NCBI RefSeq assembly: GCF_003813865.1
Contig: NZ_RMVG01000003.1
Location: 428,267-492,266 of the forward strand
Length of the DNA: 64,000 bases
From: Candidatus Pantoea deserta
Lineage (GTDB): Bacteria > Pseudomonadota > Gammaproteobacteria > Enterobacterales > Enterobacteriaceae
Direction of reading: 5' to 3'
Positions 20,732 through 30,893 of this stretch are shown here, in pieces. Under the pieces are notes generated by a model. It was not told the origin of the DNA. It did no database searches and saw only the letters and a list, made by a program, of their open reading frames with translations. A program made the position numbers and the translations under genes. The first letter of the stretch is position 1. Each line of letters opens with the position of its first letter.

Positions 20732-21598
20732 ATGACAGTAATTAACCAACCAACCTGCCGACTGTTTACCGAAGTGGGCCAGACAACTCAGCTTGCGGCC
20801 TACTACGAGGAAGGGCGGCGTACCATGTGGATGATGCTGCGCGCGCAGCCGCGTCCCAGTTTCAACCACGAGTTAATTGAGGAGATCATGAACCTGAGCT
20901 ATGCGGCGCAGCGTTCCGGTCTGCCGATTGACTTCTGGGTAACCGGCTCGCTGGTGCCGCAGATGTTCAACGCAGGCGGCGATCTACGCTTCTTTGTGGA
21001 ATGTATCCGCAACAATCGCCGCGAGGCGCTGCGCGCCTATGCGCGCGCCTGTGTTGACTGCATCCACTCGGCCGCACGCGGTTTCGATACGGGCGCGGTC
21101 ACCATAGCGATGATTGAGGGCAGCGCGCTGGGCGGCGGTTTTGAAGCGGCGCTGGCGCACCACTTCATCCTTGCGCAGAACAACGCGCGGCTCGGCTTTC
21201 CGGAAATCGCCTTTAACCTGTTCCCCGGCATGGGCGGCTACTCGCTGGTGGCGCGTCGCGCAGGGATGAAACTGGCGGAAGAGCTGATTTGTGAAGGAGA
21301 GTCGCACAGCGCCGAGTGGTATGAGACGCGCGGTCTGGTGGACAAAGTCTTCCAGCCGGGGGAGAGCTATCGCTGCACGCGCACCTTTATCGATACGCTG
21401 CGGCCGAAGCTGAACGGCGTGCGCGCCATGCTGAAAGCACGCCAGCGCGTGCTTCAGCTGTCGCGCGCCGAGCTGATGGATATCACTGAGGACTGGGTTG
21501 ATTTCGCCTTTACGCTGGAACCGAAAGACATCGCCTATATGGAGCGTCTGGTGCAACTACAGAACCGACACAGCGCATCACTGCGTAAAGCCGGATAG
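20732..21598 (+). CDS. rpfF: RpfF-type DSF-family fatty-acid signal synthase
   Basis: 288-residue crotonase-fold protein. Xanthomonas, Burkholderia and Cronobacter RpfF makes cis-2-unsaturated fatty-acid signals from acyl-ACP by combined dehydratase and thioesterase activity. Seen: MIEGSALGGGFEAAL with E138 and GFPEIAFNLFPGMGGYS with E158. These glutamates are 20 residues apart, as are the two catalytic ones of Xanthomonas RpfF (E141, E161). The oxyanion-hole loop FNAGGDL is intact. AGGATGAG precedes the ATG. It is convergent with rpfR at 12-bp spacing. A generic enoyl-CoA hydratase is the alternative. Confidence 0.88.
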   Translation: MTVINQPTCRLFTEVGQTTQLAAYYEEGRRTMWMMLRAQPRPSFNHELIEEIMNLSYAAQRSGLPIDFWVTGSLVPQMFNAGGDLRFFVECIRNNRREALRAYARACVDCIHSAARGFDTGAVTIAMIEGSALGGGFEAALAHHFILAQNNARLGFPEIAFNLFPGMGGYSLVARRAGMKLAEELICEGESHSAEWYETRGLVDKVFQPGESYRCTRTFIDTLRPKLNGVRAMLKARQRVLQLSRAELMDITEDWVDFAFTLEPKDIAYMERLVQLQNRHSASLRKAG

Positions 21599-21610
21599 TA
21601 AACCAGAACG

Positions 21611-23596
21611 CTAAACGCGGGCAGGATGCTTAGCCAGCCAATGCCCGAACTGTTCTGCGGGCATTGGTTTTGCATAAAAATAACCCTGACGCCCATCCAC
21701 GCCGTTCTGGAGGACAAATTCTTCTTCGGCTTTGGTCTCGATGCCTTCGGCGATCACCTGCAACGCCAGCGCTTTAGCGACGGCGACGATGGCTCTGACC
21801 AGCGACTGCGAAACCGGTTGCTCGTTGATATTGCGAATAAAACTTTGATCAAGCTTGATGGCGTTAATGGGAACGCGCGCCAGCTGAGACAAAGAGGAGT
21901 ATCCTGTGCCGAAATCGTCAAGATGCACCTGGGCGCCCAGCTCCTGAAACTGCTTCATCAGGGTCAGCGCCTGCGCTTCGTTTTCAATCAGACAGCTTTC
22001 GGTCAGCTCAATATCGACAGGGCACTCCGTCAGCCCGCTGTCCATCAGCGCCAGCTTGAGATCGCTGTAAATACTCTGGTCAATCAGCTGCCGCGCCGAA
22101 ACGTTGACCGCCACGCGCAGGTTGATACCCTGTTCGCGCCAGACCAGAATCTGACGCAGTACCGTCAGCATTACCCAGCGTCCGAGCGGTACAATCAGGC
22201 CGGACTCTTCGGCATAGGGGATAAAATCGGCGGGCGACACCATGCCACGCTCCGGCGAGTTCCAGCGCACCAGCGCTTCCGCGCTGCGCACGCTGCCGTC
22301 GCTGTCTATTTTCGGCTGGTAGAACACCGTCAGGTGATCCTGCTCCAGCGCCTTGCGCAGGTTGGTGTCGAGCCAGAGATATTCAAACACGCGCTGATTC
22401 ATTTCGGCGGCGAAGACGCAAAACTTACCGCGTCCGTTTTCTTTCGCGTGGTACATCGCCGTATCGGCGTTGCGTATCAGGCTTTCGCGGTCGTCGCCGT
22501 GCAGCGGGGCCAGCGCGATACCCACGGAACAGCCGCTGTAAACCTCAATCAGCCCAATGCGGAAGGGCTGGCGCAGGCGCTCCAGAATGCGCGACGCCAT
22601 CGCCTCCAGCTCCGCCTGGCTGGTATGCTCCGCCAGCACGACAAACTCATCGCCGCCGAGGCGCGCCAGCGTCTGGTCTTTACCCAGGCAGCTCAGGATA
22701 GCCAGCGACACCGCCTGCAACAGCTGATCGCCGAACATATGGCCATAGGCGTCGTTAACTTTCTTGAAATTATCCAGATCGAGATAGACCACGCCAGTCT
22801 CATCGCCTTTCGCCAGCTCCAGCGCCAGGCTGATCTGCTGATGAATTGCGTTACGATTAGGCAAACCGGTGACGGTATCGGTATTAGCCATCACGCGCAG
22901 ACGCTCCTGAGCGCGTCGCTCCTCGGTTATGTCCGTTCCTGAACAGATGAGGAAAATTTCATTTTTCCCGCTGCCGCTGTGCACGAACTTATTACGAAAC
23001 AGAAAGAGTCGCTGGCCCTTACGCGTCTTGACCCAGCGTTCCACCTCATAGGAGTTGCCGTCACGGAAGAAACCGGCAATGTTGCGACGCGAGGCGGCCG
23101 CCTCCTGTTTGGTCATAAACAGCTGAAAAACGTTACGACCAATCACTTCATGCTCATTCAGGCCGGTGTACTCTTCGCTGAGACGGTTGAATCGCTGAAT
23201 ATTGCCGCGCTGGTCAAGGATGACGATAACGGAGTTGGCTTCAGACACGACCTGCTCGGCAAAAGAGAGACCCTGCGTCAGGTCGCGCGCCACGGCGGAG
23301 GTGTCGCCCCATGCCGATGCCGTGCCCGCCCAGCTCTGCTGATTGACTTTACGTCCGACAAAGTGCATCGGGACCGGCGTGCCGTGCAGCGACAGCGTCA
23401 GGTTGACGCTGGAAGTGATGACGGGCATCGCGCGTAGCAGACTGGCCTGCGCAGGCGTCAGCGCCACGGCGATATTCGTATGCGCATTCTCGTCTTCGGC
23501 AAAATGCAAAGCATCGCTGTCGGTAGTCAGCCGCCAGTGAGGGCTGGTAGTGCCAAACAAGGTATACAGCAACGTTTGCCCTTGCTCATCGGTCAT
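21611..23596 (-). CDS. rpfR: PAS-GGDEF-EAL protein RpfR/PdeR (Gmr)
   Basis: 661 residues, the length of E. coli PdeR (Gmr, YciR). Order: N-terminal domain (1-95) corresponding to the RpfF-interaction domain of Cronobacter and Burkholderia RpfR; PAS (about 110-225); GGDEF with intact GGDEF at 314-318; EAL with EAL at 440-442 and DDFGTGYSS. Known RpfR binds the cis-2 fatty-acid signal at PAS and changes c-di-GMP turnover. No RxxD inhibitory site is found before GGDEF. Together with rpfF it forms a complete synthase/receptor pair; E. coli keeps only this gene. The locus position before rnb is conserved. Confidence 0.92.
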   Translation of the reverse strand: MTDEQGQTLLYTLFGTTSPHWRLTTDSDALHFAEDENAHTNIAVALTPAQASLLRAMPVITSSVNLTLSLHGTPVPMHFVGRKVNQQSWAGTASAWGDTSAVARDLTQGLSFAEQVVSEANSVIVILDQRGNIQRFNRLSEEYTGLNEHEVIGRNVFQLFMTKQEAAASRRNIAGFFRDGNSYEVERWVKTRKGQRLFLFRNKFVHSGSGKNEIFLICSGTDITEERRAQERLRVMANTDTVTGLPNRNAIHQQISLALELAKGDETGVVYLDLDNFKKVNDAYGHMFGDQLLQAVSLAILSCLGKDQTLARLGGDEFVVLAEHTSQAELEAMASRILERLRQPFRIGLIEVYSGCSVGIALAPLHGDDRESLIRNADTAMYHAKENGRGKFCVFAAEMNQRVFEYLWLDTNLRKALEQDHLTVFYQPKIDSDGSVRSAEALVRWNSPERGMVSPADFIPYAEESGLIVPLGRWVMLTVLRQILVWREQGINLRVAVNVSARQLIDQSIYSDLKLALMDSGLTECPVDIELTESCLIENEAQALTLMKQFQELGAQVHLDDFGTGYSSLSQLARVPINAIKLDQSFIRNINEQPVSQSLVRAIVAVAKALALQVIAEGIETKAEEEFVLQNGVDGRQGYFYAKPMPAEQFGHWLAKHPARV

Positions 23597-23719
23597 TAAA
23601 GGTCCTCCGGGGGAGTGCTCTGCAAGAGTTATCTCATTATTTTATCAACAGTATTCGGCATCTCCCCTTAGCACAAGATGCCAGCCGAATATATTTTACA
23701 GTCTGAGAAAGAATGGCAC

Positions 23720-23743
23720 AAAAAGGCCCCGCGTCGCGGGGCC
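23720..23743 (-). terminator. terminator of the cstA-DUF466 unit
   Basis: On the minus strand GGCCCCGCG/CGCGGGGCC with a one-base loop, then TTTTTG, 12 bp past the DUF466 stop. Confidence 0.8.
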
Positions 23744-23754
23744 GATTTTGTTGC

Positions 23755-24042
23755 TTAACAAGGACATTTCCCCAGCTTGCCTGCCTGACTGGGGAACCGC
23801 GCATCAAGGCAGTAACGGTGAAATTCCCGCTCGCTCATCGGCGTAACCGCCGGGTGGTGAAGCCGCATATGCTGAAGATAATTTTGATAATCCTGAACCC
23901 CGACCATCAGACGGAAGCTCTGCTTAAGGCCACGCCACAGCTGCCGCCAGTTAAATCCAGGCACGGGCGCGGCCAGCGGCTGGCAGCGGATAATCTGGCC
24001 CAGCAGCGCCGGGCGGGCGGAACGGCGAATAGCATCAGACAC
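23755..24042 (-). CDS. YbdD/YjiX (DUF466) family protein with GTG start
   Basis: 95 residues. The C-terminal 60, from FRLMVGVQDYQNYLQHMRLH to the terminal LGKCPC, match the DUF466 family (about 65 aa) that accompanies CstA/BtsT transporters. The only good start is GTG at 24042, overlapping the cstA stop by 8 bp. This gives an N-terminal extension of about 30 residues compared with YjiX. The family role is unknown; it is almost always next to cstA or btsT, and a transporter partner is inferred. Confidence 0.8.
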   Translation of the reverse strand: MSDAIRRSARPALLGQIIRCQPLAAPVPGFNWRQLWRGLKQSFRLMVGVQDYQNYLQHMRLHHPAVTPMSEREFHRYCLDARFPSQAGKLGKCPC

Positions 24043-26101
24043 GATGAACCCCCTTACGCAGCGATACCTCAGCTTCACGGGTGGTCGGCTCGTTGCTTTG
24101 CAGCGCGCGGCGAATAACAAAGAACGCGGCCACCAGCATGGTGACAGCCACCAGCATAAAGAAACCACAGAGCACGGCATTGATTTGATTACTGAACACA
24201 ATGGTCTGCATATCCGCCACGCTTTTCGCCGGCGCGATAATCACGCCTTCGTCAATGCCTTTGCGGAAGCGGTTGGCCTGCGCCAGGAAGCCAATGGCGG
24301 GTTTTTCATGGAAAATCTTCTGCCAGCCCGCCGTCATGGAGGTGATAAACAGCCAGATCGTCGGCAGAATGGTCACCCAGGCATAGCGCTGCTTTTTCAT
24401 TTTGAACAGCACCACGGTGCCCAGGATCAGCGCCATAGAGGCAAGCATCTGGTTGCCGATGCCGAACAGCGGCCACAGGGTATTAATCCCGCCCAGCGGA
24501 TCGACCACCCCCTGATATACAAAAAAGCCCCAGCCGGCGACCGCAACCGCAGTGCCCGCCATATTGCCCACCCAGGAGCGGTTATTCGCCAGCGAAGGAA
24601 CCACGGTACCAACCAGGTCCTGCACCATGAAACGACAGGCGCGCGTGCCGGCGTCTACGGCGGTAAGAATAAACAGCGCTTCGAACAGAATGGCGAAGTG
24701 ATACCAGAACGCCATCATCGCGCGGCTGTTAAACACGTCAGTGATAATATGCGCCATCCCCACGGCAAAGGTCGGCGCACCGCCGGCGCGCGACAGCACC
24801 GAAGCTTCGCCGACGTCACGCGCGATGCCACTCAGCATTTCGGGCGTGACCACAAAGCCCCAGCCGTTAATCACCTGCGAGGCGTTTTCCACCGTGGTGC
24901 CAATCAGCGCCGCAGGGGCGTTCATGGCGAAGTAAACGCCGGGCTCGATCACGGATGCGCAAATAAGCGCCATAATAGCGACGAAAGACTCCATCAGCAT
25001 CGCGCCATAGCCGATAAAGCGAATATGGCTTTCGCGCTCGACCAGCTTCGGCGTGGTGCCGCTGGAGACCAGCGCGTGAAAGCCGGAGATCGCGCCGCAG
25101 GCGATAGTGATAAACAGGAACGGGAACAGCTGGCCGGAGAACACCGGGCCGCTGCCGTCGATAAAGCGCGTCACGGCGGGCATCTTCATCTCCGGCATGG
25201 CAAACACAATGCCGATCGCCAGACCGACGATGACGCCGATTTTTAAAAAGGTCGAGAGATAGTCGCGCGGCGCCAGCAGCAGCCAGACAGGCAGCACAGA
25301 GGCGACAAAGCCGTAAATCACCAGCACCCAGGTGAGCGAGGTGCCTTTGAGGGTAAAGAAGGGACCCCAAAACGGATCCTGCGCCACGTTGCCGCCGTAG
25401 ATAATCGCCGCCATCATCAGCACAAAGCCAATCAGCGACACCTCCGCGATTTTACCCGGACGGATAAAGCGCATATAGACGCCCATCAGCAGCGCAATCG
25501 GAATGGTCGCGGCGATGGTAAACAGACCCCAGGGCGAATTTGCCAGCGCCTTCACCACCACCAGCGCCAGCGCGGAGAGAATAATGATCATCACGCCGAG
25601 GGCGCCAAGCATGGTGATTACCCCGGCAAACGCGCCCAGCTCCTGACGCGCCATTTCGCCCAGCGAGCGGCCGTCGCGTCGGGTCGAGATAAACAGCACC
25701 AGAAAGTCCTGCACCGCGCCCGCCAGCATTACCCCTACCAGAATCCAGATAGTGCCGGGCAGAAAACCCATCTGCGCTGCCAGAATTGGTCCTACCAGCG
25801 GTCCTGCGCCGGCGATGGCGGCAAAATGGTGGCCAAACAGCACCCACTTATTGGTCGGGACATAATCCAGGCCATCGTTATAGCGTTCGGCTGGCGTGCG
25901 TCGACGATCGTCAAGCTCGAAGATATTGCGGGCAATAAACAGGCTGTAAAAACGGTAGGCGATGCTATAGCAGGCGACAGCGGCCACCACCAGCCAGACC
26001 GCGTTAACGTGCTCGCCGCGATTTAATGCCAGCATGGCGAATGCGCCCGCGCCAACCAACGCCACGGCTAACCAGATAAGGCTGGTTTTGACGTTTTTCA
26101 T
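24035..26101 (-). CDS. cstA: CstA-family carbon-starvation transporter
   Basis: 688-residue inner-membrane protein with about 16 to 18 helices; CstA/BtsT proteins import pyruvate or peptides under nutrient limitation. Seen: DGLDYVPTNKWVLFGHHFAAIAGAGPLVGP compressed around LFGHHFAAIAGAGPLVGP, LLAPRDYLSTFLKIG, FITIACGAISGFHALVSSGT and VDPLGGINTLWPLFGI, all core CstA motifs. It lacks the long C-terminal tails of CstA (701 aa) and BtsT (716 aa), so it may be a third subtype; the symbol is tentative. Its insertion between pdeR/rpfR and rnb is not the E. coli order. Confidence 0.85.
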   Translation of the reverse strand: MKNVKTSLIWLAVALVGAGAFAMLALNRGEHVNAVWLVVAAVACYSIAYRFYSLFIARNIFELDDRRRTPAERYNDGLDYVPTNKWVLFGHHFAAIAGAGPLVGPILAAQMGFLPGTIWILVGVMLAGAVQDFLVLFISTRRDGRSLGEMARQELGAFAGVITMLGALGVMIIILSALALVVVKALANSPWGLFTIAATIPIALLMGVYMRFIRPGKIAEVSLIGFVLMMAAIIYGGNVAQDPFWGPFFTLKGTSLTWVLVIYGFVASVLPVWLLLAPRDYLSTFLKIGVIVGLAIGIVFAMPEMKMPAVTRFIDGSGPVFSGQLFPFLFITIACGAISGFHALVSSGTTPKLVERESHIRFIGYGAMLMESFVAIMALICASVIEPGVYFAMNAPAALIGTTVENASQVINGWGFVVTPEMLSGIARDVGEASVLSRAGGAPTFAVGMAHIITDVFNSRAMMAFWYHFAILFEALFILTAVDAGTRACRFMVQDLVGTVVPSLANNRSWVGNMAGTAVAVAGWGFFVYQGVVDPLGGINTLWPLFGIGNQMLASMALILGTVVLFKMKKQRYAWVTILPTIWLFITSMTAGWQKIFHEKPAIGFLAQANRFRKGIDEGVIIAPAKSVADMQTIVFSNQINAVLCGFFMLVAVTMLVAAFFVIRRALQSNEPTTREAEVSLRKGVHRV

Positions 26102-26239
26102 GACCTTACTCCTTGATATGAACCGAAAGGGACGTTCAAAGACAACGAGTTAAAGGTAATGTAATGGAATGTAAGTGAAAGTTAATCAGTCAAGAAGTGT
26201 GAAGCGGGGAACAAATTTAACATTTGTCTAAAGGCAGGG

Positions 26240-26271
26240 AAAAAAGTGCGGGATAACAGAGGTTATCCCGC
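26240..26271 (-). terminator. terminator of rnb
   Basis: On the minus strand GCGGGATAAC/GTTATCCCGC, perfect 10-bp arms with a 4-base loop, then ACTTTTTT. It lies 13 bp past the rnb stop. Confidence 0.88.
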
Positions 26272-26283
26272 GGCTTTTCATGC

Positions 26284-28218
26284 TCAGGCCGCCGGGCGAG
26301 CCACGACGCTGCGCGTTTCCATGCGGACTTCGGCAATGGTCACGTCAATAACGTCGGTCACGCGCCAGACAATCTCGCCTTTGATCTGCACGGTGCCGTT
26401 CTCCTGGCTGCACACCAGTTCGTCACGCACAGCGTGGATAAAGGGCGCGGGAATAAAGGCCACCGCGCCGTTCTCCAGCAGACGCACGCGCATACCGCCG
26501 CGTGAGACGTCGATAATCTCGGCGCTGAACTTACGATCGGTTCCGGCGTGCGGAGCCAGCCAGCGGGCATAGAGCCAGTCGCCGACATCGCGCTCCGCCA
26601 TACGGTTAAGGCGACGACGCTCGCTCATAATAGTGGTCAGCGCGTCATCCGGGCGAGCGGCCTGTTCGCCACGAATAATGGCTTTCAGCAGGCGATGGTT
26701 AATCATATCGCCCGATTTACGAATCGGCGACGTCCAGGTGGCGTAGGCTTCCAGACCCAGGCCGAAGTGCGGACCCGGCTCGGTGCTGATTTCCGCGAAG
26801 GACTGAAAACGACGAATGCGGCTGTCGAGGAACTGCGTCGGCTGGGCGTCCAGCTCGCGGCGCAGCTGGCGGAAGCCTTCCAGCGTGGTGATGGCATTCG
26901 CGTCGACGGCGACGCCGTGGTTCGCCAGCACCGCCGCAGCCTGTTCGGCATTGGTGGCGTCGAAGCCGGTATGCACGTTGTACACGCCAAAGCCCAGCTT
27001 TTCGCGCAGCACCTTACCGGCGCAGATGTTGGCGAGGATCATCGCCTCTTCGACCATGCGGTTAGCGATACGGCGCGGCTCGGCGATAATATCCAGCACT
27101 TCGCCTTTTTCGCCGAGAACAAAGCGGTAGTCCGGACGATCTTTAAACACCAGCGCATGCTGCTGACGCCATTCGCTGCGCGCCAGACAGATACGGTGCA
27201 GCAAGCGGATTTGCTGCGCAATGGCGTCGCTCTGCGGCTGCCATTCGCCAGTGTTTTCCAGCCAGTCAGAGACCTCATCGTAAACCAGTTTGGCTTTCGA
27301 TTCGATCCAGGCGGCGGCGAAGTGGACGTCGTTGCTGAGCGAGCCGTCCTGCGCAACGTCGACGCGGCAGATCAGCGCGGGGCGACGCACGTTGGGGCGC
27401 AGCGAACAGACGTCGTCTGACAGCTCGCGCGGCAGCATCGGGATATTAAAGCCCGGCAGATAGTTGGTGAAGGCGCGCTGCGCGGCCAGCTTGTCCAGCT
27501 CGCTGCCTTCAGGAACATAAGCGGTAGGATCGGCGATAGCAATCGTCAGGCGAAGCGTGCCGTCGGCGTTCTCTTCGACAAAGAGCGCATCGTCCATATC
27601 TTCGGTGCTGGCGCTGTCGATGGTGACGAAGTCGAGCGCGGTAAGGTCTTCACGCGTCAGCTGTTCGTCCTGCATCTCGCCAAAGCTTACCTGTGGCGCT
27701 TCGCGCTCCAGGTTATGGCGCGACAGCGTGACCCACCACGGGGCCAGATGGTCGTCGGCCTTAACGATAAATTCAGTCAGTTCGGCATAGAAACCGCGAT
27801 CGCCTTTCAGCGGATGGCGACGCATTTCCGCCACGGCCCAGTCGCCTGCCTGAAAATCATGGCTCAGACCACGTACCGGACGGCAGGGGATGGCGTCTTT
27901 TAACAGCGGATGGTCCGGGACAATAGAGAGACGATCGTCTTTCTTCTGCACGCGGCCGACAAAACGGCTGAGAAAAGGCTCGATCAGCGTTTCAGGTTCG
28001 GCGCTTTCACGATCTTTATCGCTGTGGATAATGGCGGAGATGCGATCGCCATGCATCACTTTCTTCATCTGCGGCGGCGGAATGAAATAGCTTTTCTGCG
28101 CATCGACTTCAAGAAAGCCGAAACCTTTTTCGGTGCCTTTGACAACACCTTCAGCGCGAGGAGTCTGCGCGTGAAGCTTTTCTTTAAGCTGCGCGAGCAG
28201 CGGATTATCCTGGAACAT
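26284..28218 (-). CDS. rnb: exoribonuclease II
   Basis: Processive 3'-to-5' hydrolase of single-stranded mRNA. 644 residues, exactly E. coli RNase II. Order: two cold-shock domains, the RNB catalytic domain with [14 protein letters not shown] (the metal-binding aspartates, near residues 201-210) and the conserved [18 protein letters not shown] region, then a C-terminal S1 domain ending near residue 640. No RNase R-type basic tail is present. Confidence 0.97.
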   Translation of the reverse strand: MFQDNPLLAQLKEKLHAQTPRAEGVVKGTEKGFGFLEVDAQKSYFIPPPQMKKVMHGDRISAIIHSDKDRESAEPETLIEPFLSRFVGRVQKKDDRLSIVPDHPLLKDAIPCRPVRGLSHDFQAGDWAVAEMRRHPLKGDRGFYAELTEFIVKADDHLAPWWVTLSRHNLEREAPQVSFGEMQDEQLTREDLTALDFVTIDSASTEDMDDALFVEENADGTLRLTIAIADPTAYVPEGSELDKLAAQRAFTNYLPGFNIPMLPRELSDDVCSLRPNVRRPALICRVDVAQDGSLSNDVHFAAAWIESKAKLVYDEVSDWLENTGEWQPQSDAIAQQIRLLHRICLARSEWRQQHALVFKDRPDYRFVLGEKGEVLDIIAEPRRIANRMVEEAMILANICAGKVLREKLGFGVYNVHTGFDATNAEQAAAVLANHGVAVDANAITTLEGFRQLRRELDAQPTQFLDSRIRRFQSFAEISTEPGPHFGLGLEAYATWTSPIRKSGDMINHRLLKAIIRGEQAARPDDALTTIMSERRRLNRMAERDVGDWLYARWLAPHAGTDRKFSAEIIDVSRGGMRVRLLENGAVAFIPAPFIHAVRDELVCSQENGTVQIKGEIVWRVTDVIDVTIAEVRMETRSVVARPAA

Positions 28219-28296
28219 AATTTGTATAGTTTCGTGGCCTAAGAGCGGCTGCTAGTTTTACGCGAATCAGGGGCGCGCGGCAAGGCTAAAAGGGGG

Positions 28297-28320
28297 AAAA
28301 AAGCCGGATTAACCGGCTTT
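28297..28320 (-). terminator. terminator of the molybdoenzyme gene
   Basis: On the minus strand AAAGCCGG/CCGGCTTT with loop TTAAT or a shortened form, then a T-run; 20 bp past the 28341 stop. Confidence 0.82.
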
Positions 28321-28340
28321 TAGCAGTAGAAGGTTTGACC

Positions 28341-30644
28341 TTATGCGATACGCTGCGTAGGCAGAGAAACCGACAGCTCCAGCTTAACCGGAACGGATTT
28401 CGAGGTCGGCGTGCCGCTGCCGTCGCCGAAGCTGTTGAGCGGAACCAGCGGGTTGGTTTCCGGATAATAGGCCGCGAGGTTGCCGCGCGGAATATTATAG
28501 GGCACCAGCTTGAACCCGCTGACGCGACGCGAAATGCCGTCGTTCCACAGGGTCTCAATGTCTACCTGCTGACCTTCGGTAAAGCCGAGCGCCTGCATGT
28601 CTTCCGGGTTGATAAACACCACTTCGCGCTGACCGTAAACGCCGCGATAGCGGTCATCAAGGCCGTAAATCGTGGTGTTGTACTGGTCGTGCGAACGCAG
28701 GGTTTGCAGCGTGAACGGCACCTCCGCCACGTCCTGCGGGAACAGGGAAACCGGCAGCGCCGCGCTGCTGAACTCCGCTTTCTGCGACGGGGTATTGAAG
28801 CGCAGCTCTGCTGCGGCATTACCGAGGTAGAATCCGCCCGGTTCGTCGCACTTGCGGTTGAAATCCGCAAAGCCTGGAATAGTTGCGGCGATATGGTTGC
28901 GGATCAGATTATAGTCGGCAGCCAGATCCAGCCACTGCACCTTCTTATCGCCCAGCACGGCATGCGCGATACCGGCCACGATGGCGGTTTCAGAGCGCTG
29001 GGTATCCGCCAGCGGGATGCCGATGCCTTCTGAGGCATGCACCATGCTGAAGGAGTCTTCCACAGTGATGAACTGGTTGCCGCTTGCCTGGAGGTCGCGC
29101 TCGGTACGACCCAGGGTCGGCAGGATCAGGCTTTCCGCGCCCGGCACCAGATGGCTGCGGTTCAGTTTGGTGCTGATATGCACGGTCAGACCGCAGCGCT
29201 GCAATGCCTCTTCGGTGCGCGGTGAGTCCGGCGCCGCGGCGGCCAGGTTGCCGCCCAGCGCGATCAGCACTTTGATTTCGTCGCGCAGCATGGCGTTCAG
29301 GGCTTCAACGGTGTTATGGCCGTGCTCGCGCGGCGGCTCGAAGCCGAAGTGGCTGCCCAGCGCGTCAAGAAACGCCTTGCTGGGTTTCTCGTCGATACCC
29401 ATGGTGCGGTTGCCCTGCACGTTACTGTGGCCGCGCACCGGACAGAGACCCGCGCCTTTTTTGCCCAGCTGACCAAACAGCAGTTGCAGGTTAACAATCT
29501 CACGAACCGTATCCACCGAGTGCTTATGCTGCGTAATGCCCATCGCCCAGGTGATAATCACGCGGTCGGCGCTCTGATAGATCGCCGCCGCTTCGCGGAT
29601 TTGCGCTTCGCTCAGACCAGACTGCTGCACAATCTGCATCCAGTCGGTGCTGTCTACCGCATCCAGGTAGGCTTCGATGCCATGCGTGGTCGCGTTGATA
29701 AAGGCTTCGTCAAAAAGACCTTTCTCACCAGCGGCAAGGCGCGCGCGGTGGGTTTCCAGCAGCGCTTTCACCATGCCGCGCACCGCCGCCATATCGCCGC
29801 CGAGATTCGGCTGGTAATAGGCGGAGCTGATGGTGCCTGCCATCGAGGTAACGACTTCCAGCGGCTTCTGCGGGTCGGCAAAGCGTTCAAGCCCGCGCTC
29901 GCGCAGGGTATTAAAGGAGACGATTTTCGCGCCGTGGTCGGCAGCGTGGCGCAGGCTGTGCAGCATACGCGGATGGTTGGTGCCGGGGTTCTGACCGAAA
30001 ACAAAAATGGCGTCGGCATGGTCGAAGTCGTCGAGGCGAATGGTGCCTTTGCCGACGCCGATGCTGCGCTTCAGGCCGGTGCCGCTCGCTTCATGACACA
30101 TATTCGAGCAGTCAGGGAAGTTATTGGTGCCCACCAGGCGTCCGAACAGCTGATAAAGCCATGAGGCTTCGTTGCTGGCGCGGCCGGAGGTGTAAAGCTC
30201 CATCTGATTCGGGTTATCCATCGCCTTAATATGCTGAGCGATCAGGGCAAAGGCGTCGTCCCAGCTCACCGGCTCATAGTGATCGGTTTCGGCGTTATAG
30301 CGCAGCGGATGGGTAAGGCGGCCCTGGTATTCGAGGAAATAGTCGCTCTGGGCGTACAGCTTAGTGACGCTGTGCTGGGCGAAGAAGTCAGTATCCACTA
30401 CGCGGCGGGTGGCTTCCCAGGTAACCGCTTTAGCGCCGTTTTCACAGAAACTAAAAGTACTTTTGTTATCGTCGCCCCAGGCGCAGCCGGGACAGTCGAA
30501 GCCGCGAGCTTTGTTCATGCGCATCAGATTGCGCATATTTTTTAGCGCGGCTTTGCTGTCGAAGACGAAACGGGTTGTGGCTTCCAGCGAACCCCAGCCG
30601 CCCGCAGCAGCGCGGTAAGGCTTAATTTTACGTTTGAATTTCAT
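28341..30644 (-). CDS. FdhF/YdeP-family molybdopterin oxidoreductase
   Basis: 767 residues, homologous over its length to E. coli YdeP (759 aa). Seen: N-terminal AAGGWGSL, iron-sulfur motif FDCPGCAW (C51, C54), LYTSGRASNEASWLYQLF, DCSNMCHEASG, FGQNPGTNHPRML, and C-terminal VRSHDQYNTTIYGLDDRYRG compressed around SHDQYNTTIYGLDDRYRG. It belongs to the bis-MGD DMSO-reductase superfamily and contains no TGA (selenocysteine) in frame. Family members are named formate dehydrogenase-like; YdeP is linked to acid resistance, and the substrate is unknown. It has no signal peptide, so it is cytoplasmic. Confidence 0.88.
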   Translation of the reverse strand: MKFKRKIKPYRAAAGGWGSLEATTRFVFDSKAALKNMRNLMRMNKARGFDCPGCAWGDDNKSTFSFCENGAKAVTWEATRRVVDTDFFAQHSVTKLYAQSDYFLEYQGRLTHPLRYNAETDHYEPVSWDDAFALIAQHIKAMDNPNQMELYTSGRASNEASWLYQLFGRLVGTNNFPDCSNMCHEASGTGLKRSIGVGKGTIRLDDFDHADAIFVFGQNPGTNHPRMLHSLRHAADHGAKIVSFNTLRERGLERFADPQKPLEVVTSMAGTISSAYYQPNLGGDMAAVRGMVKALLETHRARLAAGEKGLFDEAFINATTHGIEAYLDAVDSTDWMQIVQQSGLSEAQIREAAAIYQSADRVIITWAMGITQHKHSVDTVREIVNLQLLFGQLGKKGAGLCPVRGHSNVQGNRTMGIDEKPSKAFLDALGSHFGFEPPREHGHNTVEALNAMLRDEIKVLIALGGNLAAAAPDSPRTEEALQRCGLTVHISTKLNRSHLVPGAESLILPTLGRTERDLQASGNQFITVEDSFSMVHASEGIGIPLADTQRSETAIVAGIAHAVLGDKKVQWLDLAADYNLIRNHIAATIPGFADFNRKCDEPGGFYLGNAAAELRFNTPSQKAEFSSAALPVSLFPQDVAEVPFTLQTLRSHDQYNTTIYGLDDRYRGVYGQREVVFINPEDMQALGFTEGQQVDIETLWNDGISRRVSGFKLVPYNIPRGNLAAYYPETNPLVPLNSFGDGSGTPTSKSVPVKLELSVSLPTQRIA

Positions 30645-30893
30645 GGTGAGTGCAGGCTTATGTTTTTGTAGGAAGTTTGTTATCAGGATATATCCTGACG
30701 GTGAGAGAAGTGTGCGACTGCAATCATAAGTTGTCTAATTGATTGACTTAATGGTGCGATAGCTGGCGTTTATCGCGCTGATGGCAAAATTGTGATGCTG
30801 TTCAAAATTTACTCGTTATTAACCTGGCGATAACGGGAGTTACGGGCGCAACGGGTCAATACTTGCTCATTCTTCACTGAAAGGGCGCACACC

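Noticed and set aside
24044..25246. 400-codon open frame antisense to cstA
   Set aside because: Composition is His/Arg/Gln-rich as expected for the complement of a membrane-protein gene; no start signal.
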